Of a stretch of DNA of 64,000 nt, positions 8,364 through 18,238 are shown one piece after another (within the stretch, counting starts at the first letter, position 1; the number at the start of each line of letters is the position of its first letter). The notes under the pieces were generated by a model. It ran no database searches and was not told the origin of the DNA. It worked only from the letters and a program-made list of their open reading frames with translations. Made by a program: the position numbers and the translations under genes. Source of the DNA: Ectothiorhodospira mobilis (GTDB lineage: Bacteria > Pseudomonadota > Gammaproteobacteria > Ectothiorhodospirales > Ectothiorhodospiraceae); the NCBI RefSeq assembly GCF_900114895.1, contig NZ_FOUO01000003.1, positions 165,196 through 229,195 of the forward strand. The letters run 5' to 3'.

Positions 8364-9686
8364 TCACCCCTTGGGCCGGGGGATGCCCAGGCGGTTGCGG
8401 CGCTCCCACAGGGCCTTGCGGCTGATGCCCAGGCGGCGGGCCAGTTCCGTCTCGGTCATGTGTCCCTGGTTCTCCAGGACGAAGCGGCGGAAGTAGGCCT
8501 CCAGGCTGGTGCGGCCTTCCCCGCCGCACTCCGCAGCCGGGGTGAGGGCCAGGTGTTCGGGGCGGATGGGCTCGCCGTCGGCCAGGATCACCGCCCGCTC
8601 GATGGCGTTCTCCAGTTCGCGCACGTTGCCGGGCCAGCTGTGGGCCTGCATCGCCTGCAGCGCGGCCGGGTCCAGATCCACCGGGTTGCGCTTGAGGCGC
8701 TTGCAGGCCTTCTCCAGCAGGAAGCGGGCCAGCTGCGGCAGGTCCTCCCGGCGCTCCCGCAGGGGCGGGAGAGTGATCTCCATGACCTTGAGGCGGTAGT
8801 AGAGGTCCTCGCGAAAGGCCCCCTCGCGCACCATGGACTCCAGGTCTCGGTGGGTGGCCGCCAGCAGGCGCACGTCCACCTTGCGGCTCTGGGTAGAGCC
8901 CACGCGGCGGATCTCGCCGTCCTGCAAGACCCGCAGCAGGCGGGACTGGGCCTGGGGGGTGAGTTCGCCGATCTCGTCCAGGAACAGGGTGCCGGTGTCG
9001 GCGGCCTCCACCAGGCCCTGGCGGGTCTGCCCGGCGCCGGTGAAGGCCCCCTTCTCGTGGCCGAAGAGCTCCGATTCCAGCAGGCCCTCGGGGATGGCGG
9101 CGCAGTTGACGCTGATCAGCGGGGCCTGGGCGCGGGGGCCCTTCTTGTGGATGGCCCGGGCCACCAGCTCCTTGCCCGTGCCCGATTCGCCGCGGATGAG
9201 CACGGTGATGTCGGTGGGGGAGACCTTCTCCACCATGCGGCAGACCTGGCGCATGGCCGGGGCCTCGCCCACCATGCCGTCCACGGGGTAGACCTCGCCC
9301 ATCTCCGACTGCAGCTGGGCGTTCTCCTTCTCCAGCTGGTGCTGCTTGAGGATGCGGGCGACGCACAGCAGCATCTCGTCGTGGTCGAAGGGCTTGGCGA
9401 TGTAGTCCGCCGCCCCCTGTTTCATGGCGTCCACGGCGGAGCGTACGCTGGCGTAGCTGGTCATGATGAGCACGGGGACCCCGGGCAGCTCGCCGGCGAG
9501 ACGGATGCCCTCGCCGTCGGGCAGGCGCAGGTCGCAGATGAGCAGGTCGAAGGCGGCCTCGCCGCAGTGGGTCCGGGCCTCCTGCAGGCTGCCGGCCTCG
9601 GCCACGCGATAGCCCTCGTGTTCCAGCAGGCGCACCAGGGCGCGGCGGATGACGGTTTCGTCCTCGACGACGAGAATGCGGTTCAA
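8364..9686 (-). CDS. NtrC-family sigma-54 response regulator, CbrB-like
   Basis: A 440-residue regulator. Receiver domain at about residues 1-120 with phosphoacceptor Asp52 (LLICDLRLPD) and conserved K in AKPF. AAA+ domain at about 135-370 with Walker A GESGTGKE, the sigma-54 contact loop GAFTGA and Walker B LFLDEIG. The C-terminal Fis-type helix-turn-helix ends in ELARRLGISRKALWERR. The start is a TTG at 9686, preceded by AGGAGG with 7 bases spacing and overlapping the kinase stop codon; the ATG at 9731 lies inside kinase coding sequence. Coupling to the SSS-kinase makes a CbrAB-type pair controlling carbon-source use. It probably acts on the palindromes at 8302-8337. Confidence 0.92.
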   Translation of the reverse strand: MNRILVVEDETVIRRALVRLLEHEGYRVAEAGSLQEARTHCGEAAFDLLICDLRLPDGEGIRLAGELPGVPVLIMTSYASVRSAVDAMKQGAADYIAKPFDHDEMLLCVARILKQHQLEKENAQLQSEMGEVYPVDGMVGEAPAMRQVCRMVEKVSPTDITVLIRGESGTGKELVARAIHKKGPRAQAPLISVNCAAIPEGLLESELFGHEKGAFTGAGQTRQGLVEAADTGTLFLDEIGELTPQAQSRLLRVLQDGEIRRVGSTQSRKVDVRLLAATHRDLESMVREGAFREDLYYRLKVMEITLPPLRERREDLPQLARFLLEKACKRLKRNPVDLDPAALQAMQAHSWPGNVRELENAIERAVILADGEPIRPEHLALTPAAECGGEGRTSLEAYFRRFVLENQGHMTETELARRLGISRKALWERRNRLGIPRPKG

Positions 9687-12640
9687 GCCATGACCTCCTC
9701 TTCGGCCGCCGGCAGGCGGATGCGAAAGCACGTGCCCCCCTCGGGGCGGTTGTCCGCGTAGACCGTCCCGCCGTGGTCCTGGATGATGCTGTACACCACG
9801 GAAAGCCCCAGGCCGGTGCCTTCGCCGGGGGGCTTGGTGGTGAAGAAGGGTTCGAAGATCTGGTCCAGCAGGCCGTCCTCGATGCCGCTGCCCTCGTCCT
9901 CCACACGCACCTCCACGCCGCCGGGGACGCGCGCGCCGGTGAGGGTGACCCGGTCGCCGGGGCGGGAGGCCTGCAGGGCGTTGTTGATGAGGTTGACGAA
10001 GACCTGCAGCAGCCGCTGCTGGTTCCCCCGGGCGCGCAGCTCCCGCGGCACGCCGTTGATGCAGGTGATCTCGCGCCCGCTGCCCCCCAGCTGCACCAGT
10101 TGCAGGGCCTCGTCCACACAGGCGCGCAGGTCCACCGCCGCCGGCAGGGGACGCGGCGCCTCACCGGCATGGCTGAAGGTGATCAGGGACTGCACGATGT
10201 CGTTGATGCGCCGGGTCTGCTCCAGGATCTGGCGCACGGTCAGCTCCACCTCCGCCGGGTCCTGTTCGTAGCGCAGGTTCTGCGCCAGGGAGGTGATGCC
10301 GGTGAGGGGGTTGCCGATCTCGTGGGCCACCCCCGCCGCCAGGCGGCCGATGGAGGCCAGGCGGTCGTTGTGGGCCACCTCGCTCTCCAGGGTATGGAGT
10401 TCGGTCAGGTCCTCCACCAGCACCACCATGCCCCCCAGGCCGTGGGCGGCGGAATCCCCCGTTACGGAGGACTCGATGGCCGCCTTGTGCAGGTTCAGCC
10501 AGCGGTAGCGCCCCTCCACCGAGAGCTGCAGCTTGTACAGGTGGCGGTCGTCGCCGTTGATGAAGGTGCGCAGCACCCCCTCCCAGGGGTCTTTCAGGGA
10601 TTCCAGGGGCTGGCCCACGGCATCCTCGGCGGGGATGCCGGAGATGGTGGACATGGTGTGGTTCCAGATGAGGATGTCGCCGCAGGGGGCGATGGAGCAC
10701 ACCCCCAGGGGCAGTTCGTGCAGCACCTGGCGGTGGTAGCGGCGCAGGGTGTCCAGTTCCGCCGCCAGGCCCCGCAGGCGCACGGTGGAATGCTCCAGCT
10801 GTTCCTCCACGAAGCGCAGGCTGTCCGCCAGGGCCACCTGGGTCTGGGGTGCCACGTCCAGCCGGTTGTCCACCATCATGCGCGCCAGCAGGGGGCCCAT
10901 GAGTCCGGAGAGGTTGCGCTCCAGGCGACCGCGCAGGCGCCTAAGCTCCGCCGGGCGGCGTTCCGTGGCCTTCAGGTCCAGGTCCTGCAGCGCCCGCTCC
11001 ACCTCCAGGGCGGCGGTCTGCGGCCCCACCACCCGGGCCAGATGGGTCTCCAGCTGGGACACGCTCTGCACCTCCCCGGCGGTGCGGGCCGGCGGCAGCT
11101 GTTCCCGGCGGCAGGCCAGGGCCGCCTCGGCCTCTTCCCGCGTGGGCCGGGAGAGCAGGGAACCCAACACGAACAGGGCGCTGTTCACCGCCAAAGACCA
11201 GAAGGTGGCGAAGGCCCAGCGGTTCTCCTCCTCCGCGCCCATGAGGGCGGCCAGGTTCAGGGGCAGGCCCGGCAGACCCGAGGCCTCCAGCAGCGGCAGG
11301 ATGAGGGCCAGCAGCCACATGAGGATGCCCCCGGAGAGGCCGGCGATGAAGCCGATGCGGGTGGCCCGGGGCCAGAACAGCAGGGCGATGAACCCGGGCA
11401 GGAACTGGGCCACGGCGACGAAGGAGATGAGCCCGATCTGCACCAGGCCCTGGTTGAACTCCAGCAGCCAGTAGAAGCCGTAGCCCAGGGCGATGATGAG
11501 GAGGATGAGCAGCCGCCGCCCCCACAGCAGCCAGCCGTAGAGGTTGCTCTGGGGCAGGCTCTGCTGGGTCACGTGGGCCGGCAGCAGGAGGTGGTTCAGG
11601 CACATGGCGGCCAGGGCCAGGGTGGTGACGATCATCATGGCGCTGGCCGCCGAGACCCCGCCGATGAAGGTGAGCAGGGCCAGCCAGCCGGCGCCATCGC
11701 CAGCGGTCAGCCCCAGGACGTAGTAGTCCGGCGGGATCTCCAGGCCCCGGGCCTGACCGGCCCACAGCACCAGGGGGATGGGCAGGTTGAGCAGCAGCAG
11801 GAAGAGGGGAAAGCCCCAGCTGGCCGCCTGCAGGGCGCGGGGGTCCATGTTCTCCACGAAGAGCATGTGGAACTGGCGCGGCAGCAGGAAGGCGGCGGCG
11901 AAGGCCAGCAGCATGAGGCTGCTCCAGGGCCCTTCGCTCACCGGTTCATTGAGGGCCTCCAGGGCCTGGGGGTGGGCCGCCAGCCAGTCGCCCAGCCCCG
12001 CCGGGCCGCCGAAGACCTGGAACAGGGCGAACCCGCCCACCAGCAGCAGGGCCACCAGCTTCACCGCCGATTCGAAGGCGATGGCCACCACCAGGCCCTC
12101 GTGCTTCTCCCGGGGGGTGATGTGCCGCGCCCCGAAGAGGATGGCGAACAGCCCCAGGGTGGCGCAAAAGCCCAGGGCCAGCAGGTTGGGCGGGGCCTCC
12201 TGGGTGAGCACCGATACCGATTCGGTCACCGCCTTGATCTGCAGGGCGATGTAGGGCAGCACCCCCATGAGCATGAACAGGGTCACCAGCACCCCGGTGA
12301 GCTGGCTGCGGTAGCGGAAGGCGAACAGGTCCGCCAGGGAGGTGAGCTGGTAGTCCCGCACCAGGCGCAGCACCGGGGCCAGCAGCACGGGGGCCAGGAG
12401 GAAGGCCAGGGTGAGCCCCAGGTAGATGGTGAGGAAGGTGTAGCCCTCGGACTGGGCGAAGCCCACGCTGCCGTAGTAGGTCCAGGTGGTGGCGTAGACC
12501 CCCAGCGACAGGATGTACACCAGGGGATGGCGCACCAGGGCGGCGGGCAGCCAGCCCCGCTCGGTGGCATGGGCGATGAAGAACAGCAGCCCCAGATAGG
12601 CCACCCCGGCGGCGTAGAGCAGGCCGATCTCAGAGATCAT
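9683..12640 (-). CDS. symporter-histidine kinase hybrid sensor, CbrA-like
   Basis: A 985-residue inner-membrane sensor. The N-terminal half (about residues 1-490) is a solute:sodium symporter domain with about 13 hydrophobic helices, starting MISEIGLLYAAGVAYLGLLF. A linker with coiled-coil character follows, then a PAS domain (about 635-745), a HisKA domain with His773 in GVAHEIGNPLTG, and an HATPase domain with GLGLSVVYSIIQ. This layout is that of CbrA; MxtR/CrbS kinases are related, but their partner is a NarL-type regulator, whereas here it is NtrC-type. The start overlaps the small upstream gene by 11 bases. A histidine transport activity is known for Pseudomonas CbrA; the ligand here is unknown. 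Confidence 0.92.
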   Translation of the reverse strand: MISEIGLLYAAGVAYLGLLFFIAHATERGWLPAALVRHPLVYILSLGVYATTWTYYGSVGFAQSEGYTFLTIYLGLTLAFLLAPVLLAPVLRLVRDYQLTSLADLFAFRYRSQLTGVLVTLFMLMGVLPYIALQIKAVTESVSVLTQEAPPNLLALGFCATLGLFAILFGARHITPREKHEGLVVAIAFESAVKLVALLLVGGFALFQVFGGPAGLGDWLAAHPQALEALNEPVSEGPWSSLMLLAFAAAFLLPRQFHMLFVENMDPRALQAASWGFPLFLLLLNLPIPLVLWAGQARGLEIPPDYYVLGLTAGDGAGWLALLTFIGGVSAASAMMIVTTLALAAMCLNHLLLPAHVTQQSLPQSNLYGWLLWGRRLLILLIIALGYGFYWLLEFNQGLVQIGLISFVAVAQFLPGFIALLFWPRATRIGFIAGLSGGILMWLLALILPLLEASGLPGLPLNLAALMGAEEENRWAFATFWSLAVNSALFVLGSLLSRPTREEAEAALACRREQLPPARTAGEVQSVSQLETHLARVVGPQTAALEVERALQDLDLKATERRPAELRRLRGRLERNLSGLMGPLLARMMVDNRLDVAPQTQVALADSLRFVEEQLEHSTVRLRGLAAELDTLRRYHRQVLHELPLGVCSIAPCGDILIWNHTMSTISGIPAEDAVGQPLESLKDPWEGVLRTFINGDDRHLYKLQLSVEGRYRWLNLHKAAIESSVTGDSAAHGLGGMVVLVEDLTELHTLESEVAHNDRLASIGRLAAGVAHEIGNPLTGITSLAQNLRYEQDPAEVELTVRQILEQTRRINDIVQSLITFSHAGEAPRPLPAAVDLRACVDEALQLVQLGGSGREITCINGVPRELRARGNQQRLLQVFVNLINNALQASRPGDRVTLTGARVPGGVEVRVEDEGSGIEDGLLDQIFEPFFTTKPPGEGTGLGLSVVYSIIQDHGGTVYADNRPEGGTCFRIRLPAAEEEVMA

Positions 12641-12809
12641 GACGCCGCTGCAGCAGGTGGGCCAGGGCGCCCAGCCCGATCAGCCCGCCCCAGAGGAGGT
12701 AGGGGGTGAACCAGGGCAGACCGGGCCGGGACCACCACCCCACCAGGGGGGAGGCGAAGAGCAACAGGCCGGTCAAAAAGAGGATGACGGTCTTGTCCAG
12801 GGTCGGCAT
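12630..12809 (-). CDS. small two-helix membrane protein upstream of cbrA-like gene (CbrX-like)
   Basis: A 59-residue protein beginning MPTLDKTVILFLTGLLLF, with two hydrophobic segments separated by SRPGLPWFTPY. Its 3' end overlaps the start of the kinase gene by 11 bases, which indicates translational coupling. A small coupled gene called cbrX is known upstream of cbrA in Pseudomonas; the position and size match, but I infer the relationship from context, not sequence comparison. The longer frame starting at 12911 has a proline-rich leader and is rejected. Confidence 0.7.
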   Translation of the reverse strand: MPTLDKTVILFLTGLLLFASPLVGWWSRPGLPWFTPYLLWGGLIGLGALAHLLQRRHDL

Positions 12810-12938
12810 GGGCTGCGCTGCGATTCGCCTGGGCCTGTGCCTGCCGGGGATCCCGGCGCCGGGACCCGCTGGCGGAGAGGACGGAAACGGATGCCACATA
12901 GGATGCAGCATGCGGCCGTCCCGGCCAAGGGGCCCGGC

Positions 12939-13805
12939 TCAGGGTTCGTTGCGGTGGGGCCAGCGGGCGGCGGCCCAGGCCAGCAGTTGCGCCGGGGGGG
13001 CGGGTTCCGGCGGGGGCAGCCCCAGGAAGGTGAGGGCCGCGGCCAGGTTCTCCCCCGGGCGGGCATCGTCCACCGGCGGGGCGTGGGTCTGCTTGGAGAG
13101 CTTGCGGCCACCCGCATCCAGGATCACGGGGTGATGCAGGTAGGCGGGGGTGGCCAGGCCCAGCAGGCGCTGCAGATGGATCTGTCGGGGGGTGGAGGGC
13201 AGCAGGTCCACGCCGCGCACCACGTGGGTGATCCCCTGGTGGGCATCGTCCACCACCACCGCCAGTTGATAGGCGGTGAGGCCGTCGGCGCGGCGGATGA
13301 CGAAGTCCCCGGTCTGCGTCTCCAGGCACTGGCGGACCGGGCCCTGGAGGCGGTCGGTGAAGACGATGGGGGTGTCGTGGGTGCGCACCCGCAGGGCGCG
13401 GGGGGCCTTGCCCGGCGGCAGCCCCCGGCGGCAGGTGCCGGGATACACCGGGCCTTCGGGGCCCTGGACCGCCACGGCGGCGATCTCGCGGCGGGTGCAG
13501 CCGCAGTCATAGGCCTGGCCCCGGGACCGCAGGGTCTCCATGGCCGCCTCGTAGGCGGCCTGGCGGGTGTGCTGGAAGAGCACCTCGCCATCCCAATGCA
13601 GGGCGTGGGCCTCCAGGGTGCGCAGGATGGCGCTCGCGGCCCCAGGCATCTCCCGCGGAGGGTCCAGGTCCTCGATGCGCACCCGCCAGATGCCGCCATG
13701 GGCGCGGGCATCCAGCCAGGAGGCCACCGCCGCCACCAGGGAGCCGGCATGCAGCGGACCGGTGGGGGAGGGGGCGAAACGGCCGGTGTAGGTCCCGGGG
13801 GCCAA
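12939..13805 (-). CDS. gluQ: glutamyl-queuosine tRNA(Asp) synthetase
   Basis: Attaches glutamate to queuosine at the wobble position of tRNA(Asp). The 288-residue protein resembles the catalytic half of glutamyl-tRNA synthetase without the anticodon-binding domain: it starts YTGRFAPSPTGPLHAGSL (HIGH-type motif HAGS), has RIEDLDPPRE, and a KMSKS-type motif GRKLSKQ. A zinc-binding CGCTRRE segment is at about residue 105. It follows dksA on the same strand with an 80-base gap, the usual dksA-gluQ arrangement of gammaproteobacteria. Confidence 0.96.
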   Translation of the reverse strand: MAPGTYTGRFAPSPTGPLHAGSLVAAVASWLDARAHGGIWRVRIEDLDPPREMPGAASAILRTLEAHALHWDGEVLFQHTRQAAYEAAMETLRSRGQAYDCGCTRREIAAVAVQGPEGPVYPGTCRRGLPPGKAPRALRVRTHDTPIVFTDRLQGPVRQCLETQTGDFVIRRADGLTAYQLAVVVDDAHQGITHVVRGVDLLPSTPRQIHLQRLLGLATPAYLHHPVILDAGGRKLSKQTHAPPVDDARPGENLAAALTFLGLPPPEPAPPAQLLAWAAARWPHRNEP

Positions 13806-13885
13806 GGCAGGCCCTCAGCCCCCGGTGGCTGGGGCGGCGGGGGAGCGCCGCCGGGGTGGAATGGCTCGCGGCCGCACGGGCGCCA

Positions 13886-14341
13886 TCAGGCCATCTGCTT
13901 TTCCTTGATCTCCTGCAGGGTCTTGCAGTCGATGCACAGCGTCGCCGTGGGCCGGGCCTCCAGGCGGCGGATGCCGATCTCCACGCCGCAGGCCTCGCAG
14001 TAGCCGTAGTCGCCGTTGTCGATGTCGTTCAGGGCCTCGTCGATCTTGCGGATCAGCTTGCGTTCCCGGTCGCGGGTGCGCAGTTCCAGGCTGAATTCCT
14101 CCTCCTGGCTGGCCCGGTCCGAGGGGTCGGCGAAGTTGGCGGCGTCCTCCTTCATGTGGCCCATGGTGCGGTCCACCTCCTCCATGAGCTGCTGCTTCCA
14201 GGCCTGGAGGATCCTGCGGAAATGCTCCCTCTGCTCCTTGTTCATGTACTCCTCCCCCTCCGCGGGCTGGTAGGGGGGGATCCCGTCTTCGGGCCGGGAC
14301 AGCTTGCCGCTGCTCTCCGGCTTCTGCTTGCTGGGGGCCAT
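13886..14341 (-). CDS. dksA: RNA polymerase-binding transcription factor DksA
   Basis: Binds the RNA polymerase secondary channel and, with ppGpp, adjusts rRNA and amino-acid promoter activity. At 151 residues it matches DksA. The coiled-coil tip motif DPSDRA places Asp72, Asp75 and Ala77 as in the functional DxxDxA. A C4 zinc finger is complete (Cys115, Cys118, Cys136, Cys139). The N-terminus MAPSKQKPESSGK is polar and family-variable. The ATG at 14341 has AGGAG 10 bases upstream; an upstream in-frame start at 14518 would overlap the divergent HAD gene and the likely promoter. Confidence 0.97.
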   Translation of the reverse strand: MAPSKQKPESSGKLSRPEDGIPPYQPAEGEEYMNKEQREHFRRILQAWKQQLMEEVDRTMGHMKEDAANFADPSDRASQEEEFSLELRTRDRERKLIRKIDEALNDIDNGDYGYCEACGVEIGIRRLEARPTATLCIDCKTLQEIKEKQMA

Positions 14342-14377
14342 CGCTTCGACCACTCCTGATTGTCCAAAGGGCGAGTC

Positions 14378-14406
14378 TAGATACCAGAGAATCCAGCGGG
14401 GCGCAA
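14378..14406 (-). promoter_or_regulatory. possible sigma-70 promoter of dksA
   Basis: On the minus strand TTGCGC (14401-14406) and TATCTA (14378-14383) are separated by 17 bases, giving a fair -35/-10 pair about 35 bases before the dksA start codon. Confidence 0.4.
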
Positions 14407-14508
14407 CTTGCGCCCGCCCATGGTTGCGCGGTCCCGCCACTCGGATTCCCGCGCGGAAGATAGTAGTCTCCCCGCAGACCCCATTAGAACCACCGGAGGA
14501 ACGGCGTA

Positions 14509-15273
14509 ATGGCTTCATTGCAGGCCCTGATCTGGGATGTGGACGGGACCCTGGCGGATACCGAACGGCACGGACACCGGGAGGCCTTCAACGCCGCCTT
14601 CCGGGACAGGGGCCTGGACTGGCACTGGTCCGAGGAACTCTACGGCGAATTGCTGGAGGTGACCGGCGGCAAGGAGCGTATCCGTCATTACCTGCGCCTG
14701 CACCGACCGGATTTCACCCCGCCGGGGGATATGGAGCGTTTCGTGGCGGAGTTGCACACCCGCAAGACGGCCCATTTCGTCTCCCTGCTGGAGCGGGGCC
14801 GTATCCCCCTGCGTCCTGGGGTGGAGCGGGTGCTGTGCCAGGCGCGGGAGGCGGGGCTGACCCTGGCCATCGCCACCACCACCTCGCCGGCCAATGTGGA
14901 GACCCTGCTGGAGGCCAACCTGGGGCGGGAGGCCCGGGACTGGTTCCGGGTCATCGGCGCCGGGGATGTGGTGCCCCACAAGAAGCCGGCCCCCGACATC
15001 TATCACTACGTCCTGCAACACCTGGGGCTGCCCCCCGGGGCCTGTCTGGCCATCGAGGACTCGCGCCAGGGCCTGACGGCGGCACGGGCGGCGGGGCTGC
15101 CCACCCTGGTGACGGTGAACGCCTACACCGCCGGGGACCCCCTGGACGGGGCCCTGGCGGTGCTGGACCGTCTGGGGACGCCGGAGAAGCCCTGCCGCGC
15201 CCTGCACGGCCCGGCCCCGGAATCCGGGGTGGTGGATCTGGACTGGCTGCGGGCCCTGATGGCCCAGTCCTGA
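14509..15273 (+). CDS. HAD-family sugar-phosphate phosphatase, CbbY-like
   Basis: A 254-residue HAD subfamily IA hydrolase. Motif I is WDVDGTLADTE, the cap contains GGKERIRHYL (as in CbbY proteins), motif II is ATTTSPANVE, motif III PHKKPAPDIY, and motif IV AIEDSRQG. CbbY removes inhibitory sugar bisphosphates that block Rubisco, and in autotrophs is often near cbb genes, but none are visible here. GGAGGA precedes the ATG by 8 bases. Substrate is inferred from the family only. It is divergent from dksA and converges on xseA. Confidence 0.85.
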   Translation: MASLQALIWDVDGTLADTERHGHREAFNAAFRDRGLDWHWSEELYGELLEVTGGKERIRHYLRLHRPDFTPPGDMERFVAELHTRKTAHFVSLLERGRIPLRPGVERVLCQAREAGLTLAIATTTSPANVETLLEANLGREARDWFRVIGAGDVVPHKKPAPDIYHYVLQHLGLPPGACLAIEDSRQGLTAARAAGLPTLVTVNAYTAGDPLDGALAVLDRLGTPEKPCRALHGPAPESGVVDLDWLRALMAQS

Positions 15274-15289
15274 TCCCCGGTAAGGCAGG

Positions 15290-16654
15290 TCATGACGGGT
15301 CTTCCCCGTCGGCCTCCACGCGGCAGTGCAGCTGCCCCCGGGCCAGGCGGGCCTGCAGCCGGCTGCCGGGCGGGGCCTGTTGGGCCGAGCGCACCACCTC
15401 GCCCGCCGCGTTCAGGAGGATGCTGTAGCCCCGCCCCAGGGTGGCCAGGGGGCTGACGGCATGCAGGCTGCGGGCCTGCACCGCCAGGCGGTGCCCCAGC
15501 CGTTCCAGGCGCAGGTCCATGGCCCGTTGCAGACGCCCGGACAGGTGATCCCGGTGTTGCCCCAGGGCCTGGATCCTGGACCGAGGCGAGGCCCGCCGCA
15601 GGCGCAGGCCCAGCCCCTGCAGGCGTTCCCCCTGACCGCGCAGGGTGCGCCCCATGGCGCCGTGCAGGCGCTGTTCCAGTTCGTCCAGGCGCTGCCCCCG
15701 CTCCTGCAGGCGGCGTTCCGGATGCTGCCGGCGCAGGCGCTGCTCCAGTTCCGTCAGGCGCCGCTGGCCGGTCTCGATGCGGCGCTGGAAGCGCATCAGC
15801 AGCAGGTCCTCCAGGCGCTTCACCCGCTGCAGCAGGGCGCCCCCGTCGGGGCTGGCCAGCTCGGCGGCGGCGGAGGGGGTGGCGGCGCGCAGGTCGGCGG
15901 CGAAGTCGGCGATGGTCACGTCCGTTTCGTGGCCCACGCCGGTGACCACCGGCACGGGACAGGCGCGGATGGCCCGGGCCACGGCCTCCTCGTTGAAGGC
16001 CCACAGGTCCTCCAGGGAGCCCCCGCCCCGGGCCAGGATGAGCACGTCGCAGTCCCCCCGCCGCCCGGCCCGTTCCAGGGCGCGGACGATGCGCGGGGCC
16101 GCCTCCGTGCCCTGTACCGGCACCGGGTGCACCAGCACCGGCAGGGCGGGGCAGCGGCGGCGCAGTACCGAGAGGATGTCCCGGATGGCCGCCCCGGTGG
16201 GGGAGGTGATGACCCCCACCCGCCGCGGGAAGGGGGGCAGGGGACGCTTGATGCCGGTGTCGAACAGCCCCTCGGCCTGCAGCCGGCGGCGCAGTTCCTC
16301 GAAGGCGCGCCGCAGGGCGCCGTCCCCCGCCTCCTCCAGGTGCTCGATGATGAGCTGGTAGTCCCCGCGGGGGGCGTACAGGCTCACCCGCGCCCGGGCC
16401 AGCACCTGCATGCCGTTGTCCGGGCGAAAGCCCAGCAGCCGGGCGCGGTTGCGGAAGAGGGCGCAGCGCACCTGGGCATCGGCGTCCTTGAGGGAGAAAT
16501 AGAGGTGTCCCGAGGCGGGGCGGGCCAGGTTGGACAACTCCCCCTCCACCCGCACCAGGGGGAATCCCCCCTCCAGGTGATCCCGCACCGCCTCATTGAG
16601 CTGGGATACGGTGAACACCCCCCGTCCGGGGGCGGCCGTGTCCTCGCCGCTCAT
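15290..16654 (-). CDS. xseA: exodeoxyribonuclease VII large subunit
   Basis: Catalytic subunit of ExoVII, which degrades single-stranded DNA to oligonucleotides. The 454-residue protein has an N-terminal OB-fold (FTVSQLNEAVRDHLEGGFP), the central nuclease region with GVITSPTGAAIRDIL and GHETDVTIADFAADLRA, and a long arginine/glutamine-rich coiled coil (about residues 260-410). No xseB gene is in the window. It is divergent from guaB with about 115 bases between. Confidence 0.97.
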   Translation of the reverse strand: MSGEDTAAPGRGVFTVSQLNEAVRDHLEGGFPLVRVEGELSNLARPASGHLYFSLKDADAQVRCALFRNRARLLGFRPDNGMQVLARARVSLYAPRGDYQLIIEHLEEAGDGALRRAFEELRRRLQAEGLFDTGIKRPLPPFPRRVGVITSPTGAAIRDILSVLRRRCPALPVLVHPVPVQGTEAAPRIVRALERAGRRGDCDVLILARGGGSLEDLWAFNEEAVARAIRACPVPVVTGVGHETDVTIADFAADLRAATPSAAAELASPDGGALLQRVKRLEDLLLMRFQRRIETGQRRLTELEQRLRRQHPERRLQERGQRLDELEQRLHGAMGRTLRGQGERLQGLGLRLRRASPRSRIQALGQHRDHLSGRLQRAMDLRLERLGHRLAVQARSLHAVSPLATLGRGYSILLNAAGEVVRSAQQAPPGSRLQARLARGQLHCRVEADGEDPS

Positions 16655-16705
16655 GCCCCGGCCCTGCCCGGAGGGTTTCCGGCTTCGTTTAGTGCACTAC
16701 TCAGG

Positions 16706-16734
16706 TTTACCGCCCCGGGGCGCCACTTTATAAT
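16706..16734 (+). promoter_or_regulatory. sigma-70 promoter of guaBA
   Basis: TTTACC (16706-16711) and a perfect TATAAT (16729-16734) are 17 bases apart, 37 bases before the guaB ATG. This is one of the clearest standard promoters in the window. Confidence 0.7.
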
Positions 16735-16770
16735 TGGAAGATTAACCAACGCGTCCCTCCGAGATTGATC

Positions 16771-18234
<1,464 letters not shown>

Positions 18235-18238
18235 CCCC

